Shown: in pieces, positions 8,350 to 18,654 of the stretch
Layout: every line of letters begins with the position of its first letter
Numbering within the stretch: position 1 is the stretch's first letter
NCBI GenBank assembly: GCA_016745035.1
Contig: JADGDE010000009.1
Coordinates: 119,324-183,323, forward strand
DNA length: 64,000 nucleotides
Direction: 5' to 3'
Origin: Thiotrichales bacterium
GTDB taxonomy: Bacteria; Pseudomonadota; Gammaproteobacteria; Beggiatoales; Beggiatoaceae
Program-made: the position numbers and the translations under genes
Notes under the pieces: generated by a model
Told to the model about the DNA's origin: nothing
The model's input: the letters and a program-made list of their open reading frames with translations, nothing else
Databases searched by the model: none

Positions 8350-9285
8350 ATGGATGCGCCAACGATTTATCAAACATTACACGACCAGATCGATCAGGTC
8401 GTCAAGGGACAGTATAACGCGATCCGAAAATTATTAGCGGCTTTTGTTGCCGGTGGTCATGTCTTACTGGAAGACTTGCCGGGCACAGGTAAAACGACGT
8501 TGGCAAAAACCTTGGCTTTGTCACTGGCAGCGCGTTTTCACCGGATTCAATTTACGCCTGATTTATTGCCCTCCGATATTCTCGGCGTGTCCATTTTTGA
8601 TCAGCAACAGCAGCAATTTCACTTTCATGCAGGTCCTATTTTTACTGAAGTCTTGTTAGTTGATGAAATTAACCGCGCCTCACCTCGAACCCAGTCAGCA
8701 CTGTTGGAGGCGATGGCTGAAGGGCAAGTTAGCATTGATGGTAAACAGCATTTGCTCAGCCCACATTTTTTTGTCATTGCGACACAAAACCCCGTTGAGT
8801 TTCATGGCACGTATCCTTTGCCAGAGGCACAAATGGATAGATTTGCCATGCGTTTTAGTTTGGGCTATATCAGCCCGGAAGAGGAAACCTTATTGTTAGA
8901 TAGTTTTCAAGCAGAAAGTAATCCTTTGGAAAAACTCAAAGCTTGTTTTGCGATTGATGAATTACAAAGCCTGAAATCTCAAGTGCAACAAGTGCATATT
9001 AGTCCAGAATTGAAGCGCTATATTGTCGATTTGGTTAGAAGTAGTCGGGAAATGGAAGGGGTGATGTTGGGCGCAAGTCCACGGGCTTCATTGGCTTTGA
9101 TGCGCATCTCGCAGGCATTGGCAGCGTTTGATAATTTGGATTATGTTACCCCTGAGCATATTCAAGAAATTGCGGTCGATGTCATTGCTCACAGGCTAAA
9201 ACTCGATAATCAAGCCCGTTTTAATGGACTGGATGAATATGCCTTAGTGCGTGACATGATACAACGCATTGCTGTACCCCAGTAA
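8350..9285 (+). CDS. MoxR-family AAA+ ATPase
   Basis: A 311-residue AAA+ chaperone-like ATPase. Walker A is EDLPGTGKTT (about residues 41-50), Walker B is LLVDEINRASPRTQSALLEAM, sensor 1 is FVIATQNPVE, and the lid contains SPRASLAL (sensor 2 Arg). MoxR proteins act with von Willebrand factor A domain partners in maturation of enzyme complexes or envelope stress. Here the usual DUF58 and VWA partner genes do not follow; the next gene is a TonB receptor. An upstream in-frame TTG at 8332 exists, but ATG at 8350 gives the normal N-terminus. Confidence 0.9.
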   Translation: MDAPTIYQTLHDQIDQVVKGQYNAIRKLLAAFVAGGHVLLEDLPGTGKTTLAKTLALSLAARFHRIQFTPDLLPSDILGVSIFDQQQQQFHFHAGPIFTEVLLVDEINRASPRTQSALLEAMAEGQVSIDGKQHLLSPHFFVIATQNPVEFHGTYPLPEAQMDRFAMRFSLGYISPEEETLLLDSFQAESNPLEKLKACFAIDELQSLKSQVQQVHISPELKRYIVDLVRSSREMEGVMLGASPRASLALMRISQALAAFDNLDYVTPEHIQEIAVDVIAHRLKLDNQARFNGLDEYALVRDMIQRIAVPQ

Positions 9286-9354
9286 AACCTTTTTGTGAGA
9301 TATAACCCATTTTGGGTACAACTGTATCGAACTCAGATTAGACTTAAAGAAAAA

Positions 9355-11331
9355 ATGATAAAAAATAAAAAATGCTGGATGCCCCTGCTCGCTTTTTGTT
9401 GTTACTCCCCCTTTCCACTCCTTGCTACACAAGATAATGACATCGAAACAGAGGCGCTGTTGTCTTTGTCTTTAGAACAATTGCTCGATACACCTGTTCA
9501 CATCATGGGTAAAAAGCCGCAGCAACTCTCAGATATACCCGCAGCAGTTTTTATCATCACGCAAGATGATATTCAACAAGCGGGTGTACGAACGATACCT
9601 GATTTATTGCGTATGGTGCCAGGAATGCATGTGACACAAATCAATAGCCATGCTTGGGGAGTATCAGCGCGTGGTTTTAACCAATTATTTGCCAACAAAA
9701 TGTTGGTTATGATTGACGGGCGCAGTATTTATGCCCGTGAGTTCTCAGGGGTTTGGTGGGATCAAGTTAATTTAGTTGTTGCAGACATTGAACGTATCGA
9801 AGTGATTCGTGGACCTGGTAGCACGGCTTGGGGAGCGAATGCGGTCAATGGCGTAGTCAATATTATAACTAAAAGTGCCGAAGATACCCAAGGGACGGCG
9901 ATGAGTTTGGCCGCAGGCGATCAACTGCAATATTTATTTAATCTACGCCATACCGAACAAGTGGGGGATAAAAGTTATTTACGCTTGTATGCCCAACGCC
10001 GCGCTGAACAAAGTCAAAACGTTGCGTTAGATGACAGTTATCAAAACACCCAAGTCGGTTTCCGTCTCGATAGCCAATACTCAAGTCAAGATAAATGGAC
10101 CTTACAAGGGGATTATTACCGTGGTTATTCGGGCAATATTGATTTTACCCGTTACAATCCTCCCGTTGAAGATGAAACATTCCAAGGCGGCAATTTGCTT
10201 GCACGCTGGCAACATGATTTTAGTGAGCATAATAATTTACAAATACAAGCGTATATTGAACAATATCAACGTGATGTGAATTATGTTGCGCACGATACCC
10301 GCATTTTAGATTTGGATGTGCAACAGCATTTTCGCCCCGCTAAACGGCATGATTTGGTTTGGGGCTTTGATTGGCGGCATTATCAACAGGATGCTGATAA
10401 TAATACCTTTAATTTTAATCCCGCCGATTTTAGTGAAAGTCTCTTTAGTTTCTTTGCTCAAGATGAAATTACCCTCACAGAAAAGCGTTGGTATTTAACG
10501 CTGGGGACTAAATTTGAACATCTGCAAGGGTACGGTTGGGAGAGTTTGCCTAATATCCGTTTGTTATGGACTCCTAATGAAAAACGCAGCCTTTGGGCGG
10601 CGGTTTCTCGGGCAATTCGACAACCTGATTGGAGTCGAGCACGGGGACAATGGCCGGTGAATTATGTACAGGAAAAAACCCATTTACCCTTGCCGATGAC
10701 CATTAATATTTTACCCAGTCCTAATTTAGAACCAGAGCGTTTATTGGCTTATGAGCTGGGCTGGCGTGAACAATTAAGCCGTGATGTATTTGCCGATGCG
10801 AATATGTATTATCATGAATATGACAAAGTCGTGGGAACAATCATTTTTAATCGCGACATTAACCCCCAAGGTGTATTTACTGCTAATGCTGTACACGAAA
10901 ACTTAGAAAAGCGCCACCGCTTTGGAGCGGCTTTGTCGTTAAATTGGCAAGTGAAACCTAATTGGAAGTTACAAGGGGCTTATACTTATATAAACGATCA
11001 AAACCCCTATAAAGAAAACCCTGATCAGCCGAAACACCAAGCCTCTTTACGCAGTCATTGGCAAATTAATCCCAAATGGTCGTTAAATACTTGGTTACGT
11101 TATTATCATCATCTTGATGAAGGCGATCTTAATTTTGCTTATATCAAAGTCGCAGCCCATACCGATTTAGACTTGCGTTTAAACTGGCAGTTATCACCGG
11201 GCTTAAATTTATCTTTGACGGGGATAAATTTATTAAAACCCTCGCATGAACAAAGCCGTTGGGATATTGTCGGGCAGCTGTATTTACCAAGCCAACGCCA
11301 AGCTTATTTACAATTAGATTGGCAGTTTTAA
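9355..11331 (+). CDS. TonB-dependent outer-membrane receptor
   Basis: A 658-residue outer-membrane channel for TonB-driven uptake. A signal peptide (MIKNKKCWMPLLAF...LLA) is followed by a plug domain (IPAAVFIITQDDIQQAG...DLLRMVPGMHV...LVMIDGRSIY...IERIEVIRGPGSTAWGANAVNGVVNIITK) and a beta-barrel of about 480 residues ending in the Phe typical of outer-membrane barrels. The frame is open further upstream to GTG at 9295, but the signal peptide shows ATG 9355 is the start. The substrate cannot be told; the DGRSIYAREFSGVWWDQ segment resembles receptors annotated for vitamin B12 or siderophores, without proof. Confidence 0.9.
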   Translation: MIKNKKCWMPLLAFCCYSPFPLLATQDNDIETEALLSLSLEQLLDTPVHIMGKKPQQLSDIPAAVFIITQDDIQQAGVRTIPDLLRMVPGMHVTQINSHAWGVSARGFNQLFANKMLVMIDGRSIYAREFSGVWWDQVNLVVADIERIEVIRGPGSTAWGANAVNGVVNIITKSAEDTQGTAMSLAAGDQLQYLFNLRHTEQVGDKSYLRLYAQRRAEQSQNVALDDSYQNTQVGFRLDSQYSSQDKWTLQGDYYRGYSGNIDFTRYNPPVEDETFQGGNLLARWQHDFSEHNNLQIQAYIEQYQRDVNYVAHDTRILDLDVQQHFRPAKRHDLVWGFDWRHYQQDADNNTFNFNPADFSESLFSFFAQDEITLTEKRWYLTLGTKFEHLQGYGWESLPNIRLLWTPNEKRSLWAAVSRAIRQPDWSRARGQWPVNYVQEKTHLPLPMTINILPSPNLEPERLLAYELGWREQLSRDVFADANMYYHEYDKVVGTIIFNRDINPQGVFTANAVHENLEKRHRFGAALSLNWQVKPNWKLQGAYTYINDQNPYKENPDQPKHQASLRSHWQINPKWSLNTWLRYYHHLDEGDLNFAYIKVAAHTDLDLRLNWQLSPGLNLSLTGINLLKPSHEQSRWDIVGQLYLPSQRQAYLQLDWQF

Positions 11332-11409
11332 AAATATTCTTTTTAACAAAAACCTAGGAATATTTTATCACTTATTCTAATAGTGATAATGGCAGTTAAA
11401 ACAAACCCA

Positions 11410-11439
11410 AAAGCCCTTTGATTGATAGCAAAGGGCTTT
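11410..11439. terminator. Bidirectional terminator between TonB receptor and iscU
   Basis: aaagccctttg and caaagggcttt form a perfect 11-bp stem with an 8-base loop. The stem begins with A-run and ends with T-run, so it can stop transcription from both convergent genes. Confidence 0.75.
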
Positions 11440-11456
11440 ATCACTAATAGAATGTT

Positions 11457-11840
11457 TTAGCCTTCTTGCTTTTTCTTATAATCAGCAATTGCGGCTTTAA
11501 TGCTATCTTCGGCTAAGACCGAGCAATGCACTTTCACAGGCGGTAAGGCCAGCTCATCAGCTAAATCTTGGTTTTTAATTTCCAAAGCTTCGTCCAAGGT
11601 TTTACCTTGCACCCATTCGGTGAGCAGGGAACTTGATGCGATAGCCGAACCACAGCCATACGTCTTGAATTTAGCATCTTCAATCACGCCTTCATCACTA
11701 ACTTTGATTTGCAAACGCATGACATCGCCACACGCAGGTGCGCCGACCATGCCCGTGCCGACGTTGCTGTCTTTGTCATCAAAAGCGCCGACATTACGTG
11801 GATTTTCATAATGATCCATTACTTTGTCACTGTAAGCCAT
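11457..11840 (-). CDS. iscU: Iron-sulfur cluster scaffold IscU
   Basis: A 127-residue cytoplasmic scaffold on which Fe-S clusters are built using sulfur from IscS. The three cluster-ligand cysteines are in place (APACGDVM, YGCGSAIASSS, VHCSVLAEDS), with the Asp after the first. The N-terminus MAYSDKVMDHYENPRNVG is highly conserved. It is the last gene of iscR-iscS-iscU, 24 bases after iscS. The rest of the usual operon (iscA, hscB, hscA, fdx) is not here. Confidence 0.97.
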   Translation of the reverse strand: MAYSDKVMDHYENPRNVGAFDDKDSNVGTGMVGAPACGDVMRLQIKVSDEGVIEDAKFKTYGCGSAIASSSLLTEWVQGKTLDEALEIKNQDLADELALPPVKVHCSVLAEDSIKAAIADYKKKQEG

Positions 11841-11864
11841 GAGAGTCTTCCTTTTGTCAGGGGC

Positions 11865-13082
11865 TTAATGCCCAGCCCATTCAATGCTATTTAAGTCGAT
11901 GCCTGCTTTGTACATATCCCATAAAGGCGATAAGTCGCGCAGTTTTTGAATCTTATCCCTAATTAAGGGAATGGCATAATCAATATCAGCTTCGGTGGTA
12001 AAACGTCCTAAGGTAAAGCGCAAGGAGCTATGTGCCAGCTCGTCACTGCGCCCAATTGCGCGCAAGACATACGATGGCTCTAAGCTGGCAGAAGTACAGG
12101 CTGAACCTGAGGAGACCGCCAGTTTGCTCAATGCCATCATCAGGGATTCACCCTCGACATAATTAAAGCTGATATTCAAGTTGCCAGCGATACGTTGGTC
12201 AAAGTCACCATTAACATAGACTTCTTCCATGTCATTTAGCCCTTCAAAGAGCTTATTGCGCAATTTCAATAAACGCTCGTTTTCAGCCTTCATTTCTTCT
12301 TTGGCAATCCGAAACGCCTCGCCCATGCCTGCGATTTGATGGGTGGCTAAAGTACCAGAGCGCATACCGCGTTCATGACCACCGCCGTGCATTTGTGCTT
12401 CGATCCGCACCCGAGGTTTACGGCGGACATATAAAGCGCCAATGCCTTTAGGACCATAGACTTTATGGGCTGAGAACGACATCAAATCAACTTTCATGCT
12501 TTGCATATCAATATCGACTTTGCCCGCGCTTTGTGCCGCATCGACATGGAATAAGATTTTACGCTTGCGGGTCATTTCACCAATGGTGGCAATATCGGTG
12601 ACTACGCCGATTTCATTATTGACGTGCATCAGGCTCACGAGAATGGTGTCATCGCGCATGGCGGCTTCGAGCTTGCCTAAATCAACCAGCCCGTTTTCTT
12701 CCGGATCCATATAGGTGATTTCAAAGCCTTCACGCTCTAACTGCCGACAGGTATCTAAAACCGCCTTGTGTTCGGTCTTGCAGGTGATGATGTGCTTGCC
12801 TTTCTTTTGATAGAAATGCGCCACGCCTTTAATCGCCAAGTTATCGGATTCAGTTGCACCAGATGTCCAGACAATTTCTCGTGGGTCAGCATTGATAAGT
12901 TCGGCAACTTGTTTTCTTGCCAAGTCCACCGCCTCTTCGGCATCCCAGCCATAACGGTGTGAACGTGAGGCAGGGTTGCCAAAATGCCCATTTGGAGTTA
13001 AATAGGTCATCATTTTTTCAGCCACGCGCGGATCGACAGGGGTGGTGGCTGAATAATCGAAATAAATGGGTAAATCGTCCAT
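11865..13082 (-). CDS. iscS: Cysteine desulfurase IscS
   Basis: A 405-residue PLP enzyme that takes sulfur from L-cysteine for Fe-S clusters and thiolated tRNA. The N-terminus is [18 protein letters not shown], the PLP lysine is in [14 protein letters not shown], and the persulfide cysteine is in [14 protein letters not shown]. The C-terminus ([18 protein letters not shown]) is the IscU-docking tail of true IscS. The open frame extends to 13172, but ATG at 13080-13082 preceded by aaagga gives the standard protein. It lies 10 bases after iscR. Confidence 0.97.
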   Translation of the reverse strand: MDDLPIYFDYSATTPVDPRVAEKMMTYLTPNGHFGNPASRSHRYGWDAEEAVDLARKQVAELINADPREIVWTSGATESDNLAIKGVAHFYQKKGKHIITCKTEHKAVLDTCRQLEREGFEITYMDPEENGLVDLGKLEAAMRDDTILVSLMHVNNEIGVVTDIATIGEMTRKRKILFHVDAAQSAGKVDIDMQSMKVDLMSFSAHKVYGPKGIGALYVRRKPRVRIEAQMHGGGHERGMRSGTLATHQIAGMGEAFRIAKEEMKAENERLLKLRNKLFEGLNDMEEVYVNGDFDQRIAGNLNISFNYVEGESLMMALSKLAVSSGSACTSASLEPSYVLRAIGRSDELAHSSLRFTLGRFTTEADIDYAIPLIRDKIQKLRDLSPLWDMYKAGIDLNSIEWAGH

Positions 13083-13092
13083 GGGTAATCCT

Positions 13093-13560
13093 TTAGGCCG
13101 CCTGTTGCTTATCGTGTTGTCTGTGGCAAGGTTTGAGGTTGAGCATCTGCTCACGTGCTGAACGTCGCTCAACCAATTGTGCTAAGTTGATACCACTTAA
13201 GAAGTTATGGATTTGTTCACTCAAGTCCACCCATAAGTCATGGGTAATACAAGGTTGTTCTTTGTGGCAATTGCCTTGTCCTTGGCAGCGCGTGGCATCG
13301 ACACTTTCATCGACTGCGGTGATCACATCGGCAATCACAATTTCCTCAGCAGCGCGGCTTAATTGATAACCACCACCAGGGCCGCGGGTACTAACGACCA
13401 AATCATTGCGCCGCAAACGGGAAAATAGTTGTTCAAGATAGGAAAGAGAAATCCCTTGGCGCTTGGAAATATCGGACAAGGTAATTGGGGTATTCTCGCC
13501 ATATAGGGCTAAATCTAACATTGCCGTCACTGCATAACGGCCTTTAGTGGTAAGTTTCAT
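13093..13560 (-). CDS. iscR: Fe-S cluster regulator IscR
   Basis: A 155-residue Rrf2-family repressor. The winged helix is at the N-terminus ([19 protein letters not shown]) with [22 protein letters not shown] as recognition region. The three cluster cysteines lie in [14 protein letters not shown], followed by the conserved THDLW histidine. Cluster-bound IscR represses its own operon. A good match to an IscR operator lies upstream at 13680-13704. Confidence 0.97.
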   Translation of the reverse strand: MKLTTKGRYAVTAMLDLALYGENTPITLSDISKRQGISLSYLEQLFSRLRRNDLVVSTRGPGGGYQLSRAAEEIVIADVITAVDESVDATRCQGQGNCHKEQPCITHDLWVDLSEQIHNFLSGINLAQLVERRSAREQMLNLKPCHRQHDKQQAA

Positions 13561-13679
13561 GTTAAATCCCTTGTTTGAATCGGTGATTTTCGAGTAGAAT
13601 TAGCCCCTTGCTTCAGAGCATGTTTGCATTACTGAAAAAGTTCAGAATGATTAATATAAGCAATTGGTTATATTCTGAC

Positions 13680-13704
13680 AAAACATAGTAAAATAGTCAA
13701 GTAT
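13680..13704 (-). promoter_or_regulatory. Probable type 1 IscR operator overlapping the isc promoter
   Basis: Read on the minus strand the site starts atacttgactattttact. It fits the E. coli type 1 IscR consensus (ATASYYGACTRWWWYAGTCRRSTAT) at all of the first 16 positions and partly in the second half. The ttgact inside it also serves as a -35 element, with cagaat as a possible -10 seventeen bases downstream. This predicts [2Fe-2S]-IscR autorepression. The match was made by eye from the known consensus. Confidence 0.6.
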
Positions 13705-13845
13705 TTTTAAAGATGGTGTCGTATGGGTAATATTCAAGCTTGAATAAGCCCCTATTAGCTTGAACGCATTCAAAAATGCCTATCCTCCTGTGGCAATCAA
13801 CTTTAATGCTATAATCATAAACCTGTTAACTGTGAGGGTACTGTT

Positions 13846-14616
13846 ATGTTAATAGCTGGATTTCGCTGGATAATGTTGGCAAGTTTGATGTTTTTATTAC
13901 AAGCTTGTGAGCAAAGTGCTAAGCACGAAGACAAACCTAATTTACTGGTGTATGTTGGCATCACGATGATTCAACCGATGCAAGAAATTGCCAAACATAT
14001 TGAAGAAACTTACCAAGTTAATATCAAATTACAAAAAGGTGGCTCAAAAAACTTACTGCTCAGTCTCTCTAGCAGCAACATTGGCGACTTATATCTCCCC
14101 GGCTCAGATTCGTATATTAAAACGGCACGAGAGCAAGGACTGGTGTCCGATACCGTCGCCGTGGGTTTTAATCAAGCGGCTTTATTATTTTCAGAGGGCA
14201 ACCCCAAACAACTCGATAATGATCCCAGACATTTTAGTCGAGAAGATTTGCGTGTCATCATTGGCGATCCTGACAGTTCCAGTGTTGGAAAAATTGCGAA
14301 AAAAATTCTTGATAAGCACGGTAGCTATGCCGAAGTGCGCAATAATGTGTTGTATTTAACTCCAGACTCGAAAGATTTAACCAAAGCCCTAAAAGATAAC
14401 AGCGTAGACTTGGTACTGAGTTGGTATGCGGTGTCTTTTTGGCAAGAAAATAAAAATACCATTGATGCCATTGCGCTAGACGAAAAATATGGCGGCAAAA
14501 AGAAATTAGTTATCGGCTTACTTGAATCATCCAAGCACCCTGAAATAGCCCGCCACTTTATGCAATATGCCCAGTCTGAGGCAGGACAAGCAATATTTCG
14601 AGCTTATGGTTTTTAA
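13846..14616 (+). CDS. Periplasmic binding-protein lipoprotein (ModA/phosphate-type)
   Basis: A 256-residue predicted lipoprotein: the hydrophobic leader [15 protein letters not shown] ends in a lipobox cysteine. The body resembles class II solute-binding proteins for oxyanions such as molybdate: [49 protein letters not shown], then [15 protein letters not shown] and the C-terminal [26 protein letters not shown]. There are no permease or ATPase genes beside it. Instead it overlaps by 11 bases a histidine kinase gene, so it probably delivers a ligand signal to that kinase rather than to a transporter (inference). Confidence 0.8.
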   Translation: MLIAGFRWIMLASLMFLLQACEQSAKHEDKPNLLVYVGITMIQPMQEIAKHIEETYQVNIKLQKGGSKNLLLSLSSSNIGDLYLPGSDSYIKTAREQGLVSDTVAVGFNQAALLFSEGNPKQLDNDPRHFSREDLRVIIGDPDSSSVGKIAKKILDKHGSYAEVRNNVLYLTPDSKDLTKALKDNSVDLVLSWYAVSFWQENKNTIDAIALDEKYGGKKKLVIGLLESSKHPEIARHFMQYAQSEAGQAIFRAYGF

Positions 14617-16114
14617 GACATTACGACAAAACAATGAGTTGTTTCAACTGGTTTTATTGTTAGGCGTGTTTTTGCTGGGTTTTTTGGCTTTGCTCGGCTT
14701 AAATCATGTTTTTATTCAACTGGGAAACAGCTTAAATGCTGAAACCAATAACGAGCGGGTACGGCTAATATTAGGCAAATCTATTGTTCAAGATTTAATT
14801 CAATCGGAAGTCTATTTTTACCAACTCGCGACATCAACGAACGAAAAATCTAATCATTTAAAACAGCAACAACTCCAACAAAAATTAGATACCGTTCGTG
14901 CGACTTTAAAGTTTTTAAAAACCGGAGGCGTGGTTAAAAAAGAATTGAACTTAAATCTCGCTGATAGAGATAGCGCAACACGGACCTTACAATATGAAGC
15001 CGACCAAAAAATGGGATTTGTGATAGAAAGCATCGCTCTTTTACCGCAATTAACGCGCGTTGAGCAACGTCTACTGGAAATGCGCCAATTACTGGAACAA
15101 CGGCGCTTAGCGCGTGAAAATAAAGACACGGTGATCTTTTTTCAACGCATCAACGCCATCAAACTTCATATTCAAACCAGCGCCTCTATTTTTGTCCGCG
15201 CATTAGAAATAGCTAATAATTTGGTTTATAACGCTGAAAATAATCTAGGCTTATTAAAAGAAAAAAGCCAACAGCAACAACGCACTTATTTGATTTTTGA
15301 AATCCTCCTCACCTTGTCTGTATTTTTAGCCGTGGGCATTATCAGTCTTATTTTTGCGCGGCGTATTTACAAAATTCATAAAGAATTGCAATACAGCCGT
15401 GAACAAGCAGAACTGGCGAATAAAAGTAAAAGTGTTTTTCTTGCCAATATGAGTCATGAATTACGTACACCTATGAATGCTATTATTGGTTATACTGAAC
15501 TCATCGAAGAAGACGTGGGCGACTTGGGGCATCATGACATTTTGCATGATTTACACAAAGTTAAAACCGCGTCCAAATATTTACTACAATTGATCAACAG
15601 TGTGCTGGATTTATCAAAAATTGAATCGGGCAAAATGCAAGTATATTACGAACCTTTTGAACCGCTGGCGGTGATAGAAGATATTTGTGAACTCAGCCAA
15701 CCTCTGATTGATAAAAATAACAACCAATTGAACTTGGTTTGTGAAGGTAACTTTCCTAAAACGGTGGTGTTAGATTTAATTAAGTTTCGCCAGATTTTAT
15801 TTAACCTACTGAGCAATGCGGCTAAATTTACCCAACAAGGCACGATTGAGTTGCATGTCCAAGTCTCAGCGCAACAATTATTGTGTCGTGTTGTTGACTC
15901 AGGTATCGGGATTCCCGCTGATAAAATCCACGAACTATTTGAATCCTTTAGTCAAGCGGACAAGTCCACCACCCGTCTTTATGGTGGAACAGGTTTAGGT
16001 TTGCCCATTGCCAGACAGTTTGCCCGGCTGATGCAAGGCGATTTGGTTGCCGAGCCGTTGGCAAAACAAGGCAGTGTTTTTACGCTCAACCTACCACTGA
16101 CCCAGCGCCATTAA
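14606..16114 (+). CDS. Membrane sensor histidine kinase
   Basis: A 502-residue kinase. There are two membrane spans, about residues 13-33 and 230-252, enclosing a helical, coiled-coil-rich extracytoplasmic sensor. The phosphoaccepting His is in [22 protein letters not shown] (about residue 284). The ATPase domain has the N box ([12 protein letters not shown]), G1 (DSGIGIP), F box ([12 protein letters not shown]) and G2 (YGGTGLGL). There is no receiver domain, so the partner regulator is elsewhere. The start ATG overlaps the end of the preceding lipoprotein gene, which implies translational coupling; the in-frame start further upstream would only lengthen the overlap. Confidence 0.92.
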   Translation: MVFKTLRQNNELFQLVLLLGVFLLGFLALLGLNHVFIQLGNSLNAETNNERVRLILGKSIVQDLIQSEVYFYQLATSTNEKSNHLKQQQLQQKLDTVRATLKFLKTGGVVKKELNLNLADRDSATRTLQYEADQKMGFVIESIALLPQLTRVEQRLLEMRQLLEQRRLARENKDTVIFFQRINAIKLHIQTSASIFVRALEIANNLVYNAENNLGLLKEKSQQQQRTYLIFEILLTLSVFLAVGIISLIFARRIYKIHKELQYSREQAELANKSKSVFLANMSHELRTPMNAIIGYTELIEEDVGDLGHHDILHDLHKVKTASKYLLQLINSVLDLSKIESGKMQVYYEPFEPLAVIEDICELSQPLIDKNNNQLNLVCEGNFPKTVVLDLIKFRQILFNLLSNAAKFTQQGTIELHVQVSAQQLLCRVVDSGIGIPADKIHELFESFSQADKSTTRLYGGTGLGLPIARQFARLMQGDLVAEPLAKQGSVFTLNLPLTQRH

Positions 16115-16121
16115 AGGTTTT

Positions 16122-17633
16122 ATGTCCGATATTATTCTCAGTACCTTAAATGCGCGTTATATTCATACCGCCTTTGGTTTACGCTATTTATTCGCCAATT
16201 TAGGCGCATTACAAACCCGCGCCGAGATTTTAGAATTTAGCTTACAACAACGCCCGCTTGATATTGCCGAAAAATTGCTGGAAAAACAGCCCCGCATTAT
16301 CGGCTTTGGGGTCTATATTTGGAACGTCACCGAAATCACCCAATTGGTTGCGATACTCAAACAAGTTGCCCCTGAAATCCATATTGTCCTTGGTGGTCCT
16401 GAAATCAGCCACGAAACCAAAGCACAAAGTCTGTCTTCATTGGCAGATACCATCATCACGGGTGCAGCCGATTTAGCTTTTGCCGAACTCTGTCAACAAT
16501 TACTGGAAGATAAAAAGCCTGCACATAAACAAATAGAAGCAGGCTTTGTTAATCCGAAACAAATTCAAATGCCCTACAGCGCTTATCAAGATGAGGATAT
16601 TGCCAACCGGGTGATTTATGTCGAAGCTTCACGCGGCTGTCCGTTTAAGTGCGAATTTTGTTTATCAGCGCTGGATAAAAGTGCCTATAGTTTTGACTTA
16701 GATGCCTTTTTACAGGCAATGGATGATTTATGGCAACGTGGTGTGCGGCGATTTAAGTTTGTCGATCGCACCTTTAACCTTAAAATTGCTGACAGCGTAC
16801 GCATTTTAGAATTTTTCCTAGCCCGCATCAATGCGCAAACCTTTTTACACTTTGAACTGATTCCAGACCATCTTCCCGAAGCCTTGCAACAGTTAATACG
16901 CCAGTTTCCTGAAGGCAGTTTGCAATTTGAAATCGGTATCCAAACTTTCAATCCCGATGTGCAACAACGCATTAGCCGTCGTCAAAATAACGACAAAAGT
17001 GCGACAAACCTACGTTTTTTAGCCCAACACAGCCATGCACATATTCACGCAGATTTAATTATTGGCTTGCCTGGTGAATCTTTAGAGAGTTTTGGTAGCA
17101 GTTTTGACAAACTTTATGCACTGGGTGTGGACGAAATCCAAGTGGGCATACTCAAACGCCTGCGCGGCTCGCCGATTATTCGCCATAGTGATGTTTGGGC
17201 GATGCGCTACGATCCCACGCCACCTTATAGTGTTTTAAGTACCGCTAGCATTGACTTTATGACCATGCAACGCTTAGGACGTTTTGCTCGTTATTGGGAT
17301 TTAATTGGTAATAATGGGCATTTTAAACACAGCCTACGCTTATTATTAGGCACTGAGCCGTTCGCAAACTTTCTTGCCTTTTGTGATTGGCTTTATGCTA
17401 GCAGCCAACAAACTCACAAGATTGCTTTGAGTAAATTATTCGATTATTTATATCAAGGCATGAGCGAATTACTCGGTTTAAGCGCAGAACAAAGCTTAGA
17501 TTCTTTAACAAAAGATTTTCAGCAAAGTCATATGCGTCAAATTCCCGCCTGCCTCCAAGGGCTCGTCACAACGAAAAAGCCCCGAGTTAAACCTCAAGCA
17601 CCTAAACGCCAATCCCGACATCTGCAACAATAA
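16122..17633 (+). CDS. B12-binding radical SAM protein (DUF4080 type)
   Basis: A 503-residue protein. The N-terminal part (about 1-140) resembles a cobalamin-binding Rossmann domain (ILSTLNARYIHTAFGLRYL, GFGVYIWN, LGGPEIS). The radical-SAM cluster motif is ASRGCPFKCEFCLS (cysteines about 173, 177, 180). The TIM-barrel region contains LPDHLPEAL-like strands, EIGIQTFN and HADLIIGLPGES. A C-terminal DUF4080-like extension follows. Such proteins are thought to carry out radical methylations or thioether chemistry, but the substrate of this group is unknown. It starts 7 bases after the kinase gene, so it may be cotranscribed. Confidence 0.88.
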   Translation: MSDIILSTLNARYIHTAFGLRYLFANLGALQTRAEILEFSLQQRPLDIAEKLLEKQPRIIGFGVYIWNVTEITQLVAILKQVAPEIHIVLGGPEISHETKAQSLSSLADTIITGAADLAFAELCQQLLEDKKPAHKQIEAGFVNPKQIQMPYSAYQDEDIANRVIYVEASRGCPFKCEFCLSALDKSAYSFDLDAFLQAMDDLWQRGVRRFKFVDRTFNLKIADSVRILEFFLARINAQTFLHFELIPDHLPEALQQLIRQFPEGSLQFEIGIQTFNPDVQQRISRRQNNDKSATNLRFLAQHSHAHIHADLIIGLPGESLESFGSSFDKLYALGVDEIQVGILKRLRGSPIIRHSDVWAMRYDPTPPYSVLSTASIDFMTMQRLGRFARYWDLIGNNGHFKHSLRLLLGTEPFANFLAFCDWLYASSQQTHKIALSKLFDYLYQGMSELLGLSAEQSLDSLTKDFQQSHMRQIPACLQGLVTTKKPRVKPQAPKRQSRHLQQ

Positions 17634-18118
17634 TCAGAGTAGGATTATTTCCTATTTATAACTGTTGCACTGTATGGATAAAAGTATCGATGCTGCTAAA
17701 CGTTGATTATTCTTAAACTACTGACCCCGCCCCCAACGATTTAAAATCTCTAAAAGCACCACTGACACAGCTTTTAGAAGAAAATGCGCAACATCAGATA
17801 AAAACCCAAAACTAAGCACGATGGTGTGCAAGCTATATAGTCACAACAAAGCTAATAATGATGGGTTTTGCAATGAATCCAAAGATGCGCCAGACAGTGT
17901 TGGCTGTTGATACAAATAAATAAAATGAAAAATTCTATTTTATAACAAATAGTTAAGTGATAACCGTCTCGTTGTCACGCAAAAAATCAAATGATTATCT
18001 AAATTAGAAGTTGACTATATTAGAATATACTAATATAATGCATACCCATATTGATTGAGCAGCAAATACAGACATCGAAACAGCTGCTCCTAAAGAACAA
18101 CGAATACAGGACAAACTC
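17634..18118. other. Intergenic region upstream of the sulfur globule genes
   Basis: No gene is visible in these 485 bases. The last 120 bases are AT-rich with overlapping -10-like motifs (atattagaatatactaatataatg near 18017-18040) and probably hold the promoter of the first globule gene. Around 17752-17810 there is a short protein-like stretch that might be an eroded gene end, but it cannot be identified. Confidence 0.4.
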
Positions 18119-18577
18119 ATGAAAAACATTATTGCAATCGCAACCGTATTAAGTACCGCATTAGTTGCAGGCCAAGCACACGCTTGGGGTAACAACGGCA
18201 ACATGAACGGCTACAACAATGGTTATGGTAACGGCAGCGGTTACGGCTATGGCAACGGTGCTGGTAACGGCTATGGCAACGGTGCTGGTAACGGCAACGG
18301 CAGCGCTTATGGCAACGGTCACGGTACTGGCGACATGGACTCAAGTTTCAGCTTCAGCATGAACGCAAAAAGCCGTGCAAACACCAACGTAGCTGGTAAC
18401 GGTAATGCTTATGGCAACGGTAACGGCAACGGCTATGGTGCTGGCAACGGTAATGGCAATGCTTATAACGCCTACAACGGCGCTAACGGCTATGGCTACC
18501 ACCCTTATGGCCGTGCTCCTCTTCCTCCAGTAGCACCACAAGTACAAGCAGCACCAGAAGCTGCCAGCAAAAAATAA
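18119..18577 (+). CDS. Sulfur globule protein, copy 1
   Basis: A 152-residue secreted structural protein. A clear signal peptide (MKNIIAIATVLSTALVAGQAHA) precedes a low-complexity body of Gly-Asn-Tyr repeats (GYGNGAGN units), a conserved core GDMDSSFSFSMNAKSRANT (about residues 76-95), more repeats and a Pro/Ala-rich tail. This composition matches sulfur globule envelope proteins (Sgp), which coat periplasmic elemental sulfur inclusions in purple and colourless sulfur bacteria. It has a close paralogue 77 bases downstream with the same core, so the pair is probably one transcription unit. The assignment rests on composition and architecture rather than a catalytic motif. Confidence 0.8.
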   Translation: MKNIIAIATVLSTALVAGQAHAWGNNGNMNGYNNGYGNGSGYGYGNGAGNGYGNGAGNGNGSAYGNGHGTGDMDSSFSFSMNAKSRANTNVAGNGNAYGNGNGNGYGAGNGNGNAYNAYNGANGYGYHPYGRAPLPPVAPQVQAAPEAASKK

Positions 18578-18654
18578 GCTTAAACGACGAACGTTAAGCT
18601 AAACAAAATACACCAGCGCTTACAAGCTAAGCGCTCTAAACTAAGGACATTCTC

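Noticed and set aside
8350..9285. MoxR/VWA conflict or maturation cluster
   Set aside because: The partner VWA and DUF58 genes are absent; a lone MoxR does not support a system here.
9295..9354. 20-codon N-terminal extension of the TonB receptor
   Set aside because: The signal peptide starts at ATG 9355, so the extension is upstream noise.
13083..13172. 30-codon N-terminal extension of IscS
   Set aside because: It overlaps the end of iscR; the conserved IscS start is ATG at 13082.
18200..18480. Regular repeats that could suggest a CRISPR array
   Set aside because: The repeats are short, in frame and encode Gly-Asn-Tyr units of a globule protein; there are no unique spacers and no cas genes.
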